Source: an uncultured Sutterella sp.
GTDB lineage: Bacteria; Pseudomonadota; Gammaproteobacteria; Burkholderiales; Burkholderiaceae_F
Assembly: GCA_934255515.1 (NCBI GenBank)
Contig: CAKQON010000066.1
Span: 1 to 9,730 of the forward strand
Direction: 5' to 3'
Length of the DNA stretch: 9,730 bases
Position numbers and translations under genes: made by a program. Shown here one piece after another: positions 7,034 to 9,730 of this stretch. The notes under the pieces are model-generated. The model saw nothing but the letters and a program-made list of their open reading frames with translations, had not been told where the DNA came from and ran no database searches. The number at the start of each line of letters is the position of its first letter. The first letter of the stretch is position 1.

Positions 7034-7068
7034 GGCGTGCTTTGGGATGTGGATCGTGAAAAGAGAAA

Positions 7069-7875
7069 TCAGGAATGGGCGTGGGAGTGGTCGTGATCGT
7101 TGTGGCCCGTGTCGACGTCAAGCGGTTTCTCGGGGATCACGACGACGCGCCCGCCCGAAGTCCGCTCCACTGCCGCCTCAACGCGGTAGACCACCGAAAG
7201 CTCGTCGGGCGTGAGCACCTTTTCGGGCGTGTCGTAGCGGCGAACGGTGCCGTCGGCGAGCATGAGAAGGCGCGTGGAAAAGCGAGACGCGAGCATGAGG
7301 TCGTGGACGACCGCGAGCGCGATGGAGCCCGTGCGCTCTGCGTAAGCGCGGGCGGCTTCCATCACGATCAGCTGATGCCTCAGGTCGAGGGCGCTCGTGG
7401 GTTCGTCGAGAAGCAGCACCCGCGGACGGGAGACGAAGGCCTGCGCCATGAAGACGAGCTGCTTCTGGCCGCCGGAGAGCGAGGCGACCGGAAGATCCGC
7501 GAGATGGCTGATCTGCATGGCATGAAGCGTCTGATCGACCTGCTCGAAAACGTCCGGCGTGACGCGCCAGGATAGGCGCCGCCCGAGGCCGAGCATTACC
7601 ATTTCGAAGACGGAAAGGCGGCTCGCGACCTGCGTGAGTTGCGGGAGGTAGGCAATGGCGCTTTTGGAGAGCACCTCTCCGCTTTCTTCGAGGATCACGT
7701 CGCCCGTGCGGGGCTCGAGCCCTGCGATGGCCTTCAAAAGCGTCGTTTTCCCGGCGGCGTTGCGCCCGGTGATGGAGACGAGCTCTCCGGCATCGACGTC
7801 GAAGGAAATGTCGTGAAGGATCTTTTTCGGGCCGAACTCCACCCCGAGACTGCGGACTGTGAGCGTGAGCGCCAT
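7069..7875 (-). CDS. FecE-type ABC transporter ATPase with His-rich tail
   Basis: A 268-residue ATP-hydrolysing subunit that would sit as a dimer on the cytoplasmic face of the neighbouring permease. All ABC motifs are present in order: Walker A GRNAAGKTT (37-45), Q-loop Q79 (YLPQL), signature LSGGQ (133-137), Walker B VLLLDEPTS (153-161) and switch His191 (VVHDL). Walker A has Ala where the fourth residue is usually Gly (GxNGxGKT), a mild change. The C-terminus ends in GHNDHDHSHAHS, five His in the last 11 residues, a plausible metal-binding tail rare in this family. Its ATG overlaps the permease TGA by one base (TGATG), so the two are translationally coupled. Relatives serve ferric siderophore, heme, cobalamin and nickel or zinc importers. 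Confidence 0.92.
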   Translation of the reverse strand: MALTLTVRSLGVEFGPKKILHDISFDVDAGELVSITGRNAAGKTTLLKAIAGLEPRTGDVILEESGEVLSKSAIAYLPQLTQVASRLSVFEMVMLGLGRRLSWRVTPDVFEQVDQTLHAMQISHLADLPVASLSGGQKQLVFMAQAFVSRPRVLLLDEPTSALDLRHQLIVMEAARAYAERTGSIALAVVHDLMLASRFSTRLLMLADGTVRRYDTPEKVLTPDELSVVYRVEAAVERTSGGRVVVIPEKPLDVDTGHNDHDHSHAHS

Positions 7876-8906
7876 CAGAAGTCCCTCCGGCTTTTAAGGA
7901 GAAGTGTAAGAAGGAAGGGAACGCCTGCAATCGACGTGACGATGCCGATCGGGAGCATCGCGCCCGCGGAGAGCCACTTCGCAATGAGGGAGGAGAGGAG
8001 CATGATGAAGCCGCCCGAGAGAATGCTTCCCGGGATGAGCCAGCGCTGATCGTCGCCGAGGAGCAGCTTCGCGCAGTGGGGCGCAACGAGCCCTACGAAA
8101 GCGATCGTGCCGATGAAGGAGACGGCGGCGGCTACGAGAAGCGACGAGACCGCAAAAACAAGGATTCTCAGTCGCGCGACGGGGACGCCGAGGCTCTTCG
8201 CGCGCTCTTCGCCGACCGAGAGCGTCGTAAGCTGCCAGGCGGCGGGGGCGAGCATGAGGAGCCCGAGAAGGAGCGCCCCGCCCGCCGCGGCGGCCGAGAG
8301 CCAGCCGGCGCGCTCAATGTTCCCGAAGGTCCAGCCGTTGATAAGCTGCGCGGTCTCGGGGGACGCAAGGTAGATGAGGAGCTGCTCGAGCGCGATGAAG
8401 AAGAAGTTCATGATGATGCCCGCGAGGATCAGGGTCGAGGGCGTCATCCCGCGCATGCGTCCGAGCGCGAGGATCAGGCCGCAGATGAGGAGCGCGGAGA
8501 TGAAGGCGGCGGCAATGGTGCCGGTCCAGAGCTCCCCGGCGATCGTGAAGCCGGCCGTGATCGCAAGCGCCGCGCCGAAGCTTGCTCCTGAAGTGATGCC
8601 GAGGGTCGAGGGGCTCGCGAGCGCGTTGGCGGTGATCGTCTGAATGGAGAGGCCCGCGAGCGAAAGCGATGCGCCCACGAAGAACGCCGTCACCGACATG
8701 GGAAGCCGGAGCTCCCAGAGAATGAGCGCCTGCGGGTTGTCGGCCGAGGGCCCTGCGAGGAGCGATGCGAGAAGCTCCCGGAGCGGAATGCCCGAGGACC
8801 CGGTCGCGAGGTCGAGCGCGAGAAGGAGAAGCGTCGTTGCGGCAATGCCCGTTGTGACGGCAAGGCGGCCTCGCTGGCGCTCGCGGTAATGAATGTGGCA
8901 GGACAT
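7875..8906 (-). CDS. FecCD-family ABC importer permease
   Basis: A 343-residue inner-membrane permease with about nine or ten hydrophobic segments. It shows the FecCD/BtuC pattern: RLPMSVTAFFVGASLSLAG, then QTITANALASPSTLGI near residues 88-105, FIGTIAFVGLVAPHCAKLLL in the last third (the coupling-helix region), and PIGIVTSIAGVPFLLTLL at the C-terminus. Family members form homodimers and import metal chelates, heme or cobalamin. It is first in the four-gene minus-strand operon and shares one base with the ATPase. The start at 8906 fits the family length, but no Shine-Dalgarno sequence is seen upstream (the leader is pyrimidine-rich), so an error of a few codons is possible. The palindrome at 8926-8952 lies 19 bases upstream. 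Confidence 0.9.
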   Translation of the reverse strand: MSCHIHYRERQRGRLAVTTGIAATTLLLLALDLATGSSGIPLRELLASLLAGPSADNPQALILWELRLPMSVTAFFVGASLSLAGLSIQTITANALASPSTLGITSGASFGAALAITAGFTIAGELWTGTIAAAFISALLICGLILALGRMRGMTPSTLILAGIIMNFFFIALEQLLIYLASPETAQLINGWTFGNIERAGWLSAAAAGGALLLGLLMLAPAAWQLTTLSVGEERAKSLGVPVARLRILVFAVSSLLVAAAVSFIGTIAFVGLVAPHCAKLLLGDDQRWLIPGSILSGGFIMLLSSLIAKWLSAGAMLPIGIVTSIAGVPFLLTLLLKSRRDF

Positions 8907-8925
8907 GGGAGGCTGGAGGGGAAAC

Positions 8926-8952
8926 GTATGATGATTTCGAAAATCATCATAC
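8926..8952. promoter_or_regulatory. 27-bp palindromic operator upstream of the importer operon
   Basis: Two perfect 12-base arms, GTATGATGATTT (8926-8937) and AAATCATCATAC (8941-8952), flank a CGA centre. The outer hexamers GTATGA and TCATAC are those of the E. coli NikR operator, but 15 bases lie between them instead of 16. The inner TGATTT/AAATCA also loosely resembles a Fur box. On the minus strand the right arm contains TATGAT (8951-8946), a fair -10 hexamer, so a bound repressor would block RNA polymerase. No clear -35 is found at 16-18 bases. That this is an operator is likely; which regulator binds is open. Confidence 0.65.
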
Positions 8953-8990
8953 TGCCATTCCCGCTCTCCCGCCTACTCAAAAAGTTGCAG

Positions 8991-9014
8991 AAAAATGCCT
9001 TTTTCAATCAAGGC
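8991..9014 (-). terminator. Intrinsic terminator of the trpG/pabA gene
   Basis: On the minus strand, GCCTT (9014-9010) pairs with AAGGC (9001-8997) around an 8-base loop, followed by ATTTTT (8996-8991). It lies 49 bases after the amidotransferase stop and separates that gene from the importer operon, which should therefore have its own promoter below 8990. Confidence 0.6.
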
Positions 9015-9063
9015 GTGCGGCGTAGTCCTTTTGGATCTTGTCTGATTCTTCCGGACGGCAGCG

Positions 9064-9648
9064 TCAGAGTTCCCGGCCGCGCTTGAGGAAGTTTTCGAAC
9101 TGCTCCATCCCCTTTTCGGAGAGCACCGATTCCGGGTGGTACTGCACGTTTTCAATCGGGAGAGTCCGGTGGCGGATTCCCATGATTTCGCCGTCGTCCG
9201 CCGCGCGGGCGGTAATTGCGAGCTCGGCGGGAAGCGTCTCCGGGTCGAGCGCGAGCGAATGGTAGCGGATGACGGAGAGCCTCTAGGGGAGCCCTTCGAA
9301 AATACCGCGGCCGTCCGTCGTGATTTCAGTGGCTTTGCCGTGCATCACGCGCTTTGCGTAAATGACCTTCATCCCGAAGACTTCACCGATCGCCTGATGA
9401 CCGAGGCAGACGCCGAGAATCGGGATCCGCTCTCGGGCGCCCGCCCGGATGAGGTCCGTGAGGATTCCGGCTTCCGAAGGCTTCCCCGAGCCGGGAGAGA
9501 GGACGAGCGCATCGGCGTCGAGTCCGAGCACCTCCTCCGGAGTTGTGCGGTTGTTGCGGAAGGTCAGAACATCGGCCCCGGGTATCTGCAGGTACTGCAC
9601 GATGTTGTAAGTGAAGGAGTCGTAGTTGTCGAGCATGACGAGCTTCAT
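9064..9648 (-). pseudogene. trpG: Anthranilate/aminodeoxychorismate synthase glutaminase with in-frame amber stop
   Basis: The minus-strand frame from ATG 9648 to TGA 9064-9066 has 194 codons, the normal size of TrpG/PabA glutamine amidotransferases, which release ammonia from glutamine for the chorismate-using partner. It starts MKLVMLDNYDSFTYNIVQYL, carries LSPGSGKPSEAG (usually SPGPG) and the nucleophile Cys81 in GVCLGHQ. Codon 122 is TAG (9283-9285). The same frame then continues with unmistakable family sequence, RLSVIRYHSLAL, and the catalytic pair His171/Glu173 in YHPES, ending FLKRGREL. There is no frameshift, so a single base change (for example TCG or CAG to TAG) would explain it. 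The truncated 121-residue product lacks the catalytic His and Glu. It is either a recent pseudogene, a strain polymorphism, a suppressed stop or a sequencing error. TrpG and PabA cannot be told apart without the neighbouring genes. Confidence 0.9.
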
Positions 9649-9663
9649 GATTTCTTATCCAAC

Positions 9664-9705
9664 GGGCCGTAAAACCCCGTCATTCATGGCGGGGATATAA
9701 GGCCC
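9664..9705 (-). terminator. Hairpin with T-run in the trpG/pabA leader
   Basis: Read on the minus strand, CCCCG (9694-9690) pairs with CGGGG (9679-9675) with a possible CAT/ATG extension, followed directly by TTTT (9674-9671). An outer pair GGGCC (9705-9701) with GGCCC (9668-9664) encloses it. It lies 16 to 57 bases upstream of ATG 9648. It could terminate an upstream minus-strand gene or act as an attenuator for trpG. No leader peptide with tryptophan codons is visible in the 80 bases available. Confidence 0.5.
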
Positions 9706-9730
9706 ATCGATCGAAGATGGATTACTTTCA

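Noticed and set aside
8076..8591. A 171-codon plus-strand open frame opposite the permease gene
   Set aside because: Its product is almost all charged and Gly residues, as expected for antisense of a hydrophobic membrane protein gene.
9283..9285. Reading the TAG as a recoded codon (pyrrolysine-type)
   Set aside because: Amidotransferases of this family have no such residue at that place, and no recoding element can be recognised; a point mutation is simpler.
1..9730. CRISPR array, tRNA or rRNA genes, toxin-antitoxin or defence genes
   Set aside because: No regularly spaced repeats, no cloverleaf or conserved rRNA stretches, and no proteins of such families were seen.

Overview
The window is about 60% G+C, apart from an A/T-rich island near 530-600. 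Gene content and protein style suggest a host-associated, anaerobic or microaerophilic betaproteobacterium of the Sutterella/Parasutterella type. The clues are a secreted C69 dipeptidase, a rubrerythrin, FecCD-type ABC uptake and a TrpG/PabA-like glutaminase. This placement rests on recognising families by eye, with no database search.

Left part (1-3631). The window opens inside the 3' end of an IS630-like transposase, followed by about 370 bp of leader with no convincing gene. Next is a full-length secreted C69-family dipeptidase (767-2617) with an extra C-terminal domain carrying a calcium-loop motif. Two nested or tandem hairpins follow, the second a good intrinsic terminator. Beyond it lie two truncated genes pointing away from each other: the 3' part of a doxX gene (minus strand) and the 3' part of an araC-type regulator gene (plus strand). 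They are fused near 3043, as if one deletion removed both 5' ends and the shared promoter region.

Middle part (3632-5048). An intact rubrerythrin (peroxide detoxification) is followed by a MarR-family regulator. The regulator has an extended -10 promoter and palindromes in its leader.

Right part (5062-8906, all minus strand). A four-gene unit is transcribed in the order FecCD permease, ATPase, SAM-dependent methyltransferase, Tat-exported substrate-binding protein. It looks like an importer for a metal, metal chelate or tetrapyrrole, with a methyltransferase built into the operon and a His-rich tail on the ATPase. A long, nearly perfect palindrome (8926-8952) sits just upstream of the first gene. 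Its outer half-sites are those of the E. coli NikR operator, but the spacing is one base short. It is the most attractive regulatory signal here, and the operon is the best candidate for a little-described system. The MarR gene converges on this operon with a 13-bp gap.

Right edge (8991-9730). A trpG/pabA-type glutamine amidotransferase gene on the minus strand is complete in frame (194 codons plus stop) but interrupted by an in-frame TAG at codon 122, between the catalytic Cys and the His/Glu pair. It has its own terminator, and a GC-rich hairpin with a T-run lies in its leader. Three of the genes seen here (doxX, araC, trpG) are therefore damaged, alongside an IS remnant, which points to local gene decay.
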